Assembly (NCBI GenBank): GCA_025656435.1
Contig: JAHXHT010000120.1
Span: forward strand, 1 to 7,270
Direction: 5' to 3'
Origin: Candidatus Thiodiazotropha sp. (ex Gloverina cf. vestifex)
GTDB taxonomy: Bacteria; Pseudomonadota; Gammaproteobacteria; Chromatiales; Chromatiaceae
DNA: 7,270 nucleotides
This document shows positions 6,131-7,270 of the stretch, piece by piece (position 1 is the first letter of the stretch; each line of letters begins with the position of its first letter). The notes under the pieces are model-generated. The model searched no databases, was not told the origin of the DNA, and saw only the letters and a program-made list of their open reading frames with translations. The translations under genes and the position numbers were made by a program.

Positions 6131-7198
6131 ATGAATCGAAGACGGCATCCAAGACTGGATATCGATCACTCCGCCATATTTGAATATCGCGGAGAGCGGT
6201 TCGATGCTTGTCGTCTGCTCAATTTCTCCAGGGGAGGCGTCTATCTGCAGCTTGCAGACACCCAGCTGCAGGCCTATCTGCCAGATGGCTACTATGCTGA
6301 GCATGAAAGACAGCAGGGCGTGCTTGAGATACAGCCTGAAGGGGTTCGTGCCGAGGTTTCTATTGTCTACCTCCGACATCATGGCCTGGGTGTCTGTTTC
6401 GACGATGCAAATACGACCACTCTCTTCGATACGCTTATGGCCAGTCTACAGACCAAGGCGAAGGAGAAGGAGAGAGAAACAACGCAGTCAGGTGACAGTC
6501 CCGATCCAGATCCGGTATTGGCGCGGAGACTGTTGCAACAGCTCAGAGGGAAATCTTCGGATTACCTCTATGCTGCCCTGCAGGATTTTTTTACACAGGC
6601 TCTTGAGGACCTTTTAGATCACACAAAAGAGAATATCGATAGCAAAGAGGAGCCTGCTACCTTCTTTGCGTTCAACACACTCGAAAAAAACCAGACGGCA
6701 CTGAATACAAGCTTTCGTGTAGTAGTGGATAAAGGGCTGGCCGAGCTTGCAGGAGGAATGGCTGAAGAAAAGGAGTGTAAGGAAGAAGAACCGATTGAGC
6801 TGGCATTGGTGGAAAAGCAGGAGGTCGATACCTGGATTCTATTCAATGATATGGCCAGGCGTGTCGGGGATGATGTGTCGACTAAGTTGTCTCAATTGGA
6901 AGCTGCATTCTCCTATCTTTTTCAGGGAGATATCAGAAACGAGATTAACCCTCTCTCCCCCATCAGCCTGCTGACAAATCTGAGAGCGCAACTGGAAAAC
7001 TATGATCTGGACATCCAGAGTATTCAGATCATCCTCGCTGCCTTTCACAAGACTATTCTGATTCTCAAGCATCAGGTTGCCGATGTACCGTCACAGCGGA
7101 GCAGTGAGGCCTGGTCGATTGTGGACTCACAGGGACAGGTCATCCGTCAGGCGGCTGACAGGGCAACGCAGCAGCTCAACTCACTAGGGAAGCTCTGA
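6131..7198 (+). CDS. PilZ domain protein with a shortened DUF1631-like helical region
   Basis: This 355-residue protein is predicted to be cytoplasmic, with no signal peptide or membrane segment. An N-terminal PilZ domain (about 1-105) has the c-di-GMP-binding RxxxR arginines (Arg4, Arg8 in RRRHPR) and the second motif as NFSRGG (31-36), with Asn replacing the usual Asp; LGVCF near 87-90 closes the barrel. A charged linker (107-127) follows. Residues 128-318 are helical; ELALVEKQEVDTW...NDMARRV, the NPLSPISL segment and the helix after YDLDIQSIQ resemble the N-terminal part of DUF1631 proteins. Those are usually around 700 residues or more, so the C-terminal portion is absent here. It probably responds to cyclic di-GMP, but its output is unknown. 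ATG 6131 is the first start after an in-frame stop (TAG 6116-6118); no strong ribosome binding site is seen. The domain fusion and its length are observed, and the signalling role is inferred from PilZ. Confidence 0.85.
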   Translation: MNRRRHPRLDIDHSAIFEYRGERFDACRLLNFSRGGVYLQLADTQLQAYLPDGYYAEHERQQGVLEIQPEGVRAEVSIVYLRHHGLGVCFDDANTTTLFDTLMASLQTKAKEKERETTQSGDSPDPDPVLARRLLQQLRGKSSDYLYAALQDFFTQALEDLLDHTKENIDSKEEPATFFAFNTLEKNQTALNTSFRVVVDKGLAELAGGMAEEKECKEEEPIELALVEKQEVDTWILFNDMARRVGDDVSTKLSQLEAAFSYLFQGDIRNEINPLSPISLLTNLRAQLENYDLDIQSIQIILAAFHKTILILKHQVADVPSQRSSEAWSIVDSQGQVIRQAADRATQQLNSLGKL

Positions 7199-7258
7199 AC
7201 GAATCCATCGATTGAGGGATAATGGTGCACATTCTAGGCCAATCATTATATAGACCCC

Positions 7259-7270
7259 ATGAAGCAAACA
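7259..7270 (+). CDS. Possible start of a further gene running off the right edge
   Basis: An ATG at 7259-7261 opens a frame MKQT to the end of the window. Only four codons are visible and no good ribosome binding site precedes it. The 60 bases between the PilZ gene stop and this ATG carry an AT-rich stretch (CATTATATAG, 7244-7253) that could be promoter DNA. The call rests on position only. Confidence 0.15.

Noticed and set aside
5949..6134. Small plus-strand frame bridging mrcB and the PilZ gene
   Set aside because: It overlaps the mrcB end, has no ribosome binding site or family resemblance, and is only 61 residues long.
1..7270. CRISPR arrays, insertion sequences, tRNA/rRNA genes, phage or defence genes
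   Set aside because: No tandem spaced repeats, transposase or integrase motifs, structural RNA signatures or defence domains were seen on either strand.

Overview
The window reads as a chromosomal segment of a Gram-negative gammaproteobacterium, probably marine or sediment-associated. This is inferred from gene content: a class GN ('marine proteobacterial') sortase with its dedicated target, a PBP1b-type murein synthase, a diheme cytochrome c4-like protein and a PilZ/DUF1631 protein. Genus cannot be fixed from the sequence alone; free-living or symbiotic sulfur-oxidising Chromatiales-like bacteria would fit. I see no mobile element, CRISPR array, rRNA or tRNA gene.

Left part (1-2740), plus strand. 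Four closely packed genes look like one operon: the 3' end of the sortase target, the sortase, a class I glutamine amidotransferase-like protein, and a secreted YafK/DpaA-like L,D-transpeptidase-fold enzyme. Two junctions are 4-base ATGA overlaps (612-615 and 1945-1948), and a perfect 15-bp inverted repeat follows the last gene. The target gene is broken as read: the frame covering most of it ends at 559, while its LPQTAT sorting signal, membrane anchor and basic tail lie in the next frame (about 502-615). A second frame problem may exist near the left edge.

Middle (2765-5986). A minus-strand diheme cytochrome c4-like gene converges on the operon. It is separated by a 216-base divergent intergenic region from a complete plus-strand gene for a bifunctional class A penicillin-binding protein (PBP1b, mrcB) with all catalytic motifs present.

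Right part (6131-7198). A 355-residue cytoplasmic protein joins an N-terminal PilZ domain to what looks like only the N-terminal helical half of DUF1631. A new gene may begin at 7259.

Functionally, three gene products act on the cell wall or envelope: the sortase system, the YafK-like enzyme and PBP1b. The most interesting idea is the pairing of a Gram-negative sortase with a YafK/DpaA-like enzyme, a family that cuts protein-peptidoglycan links, in one apparent operon. Otherwise the gene content is fairly ordinary and I do not see a clearly new system.
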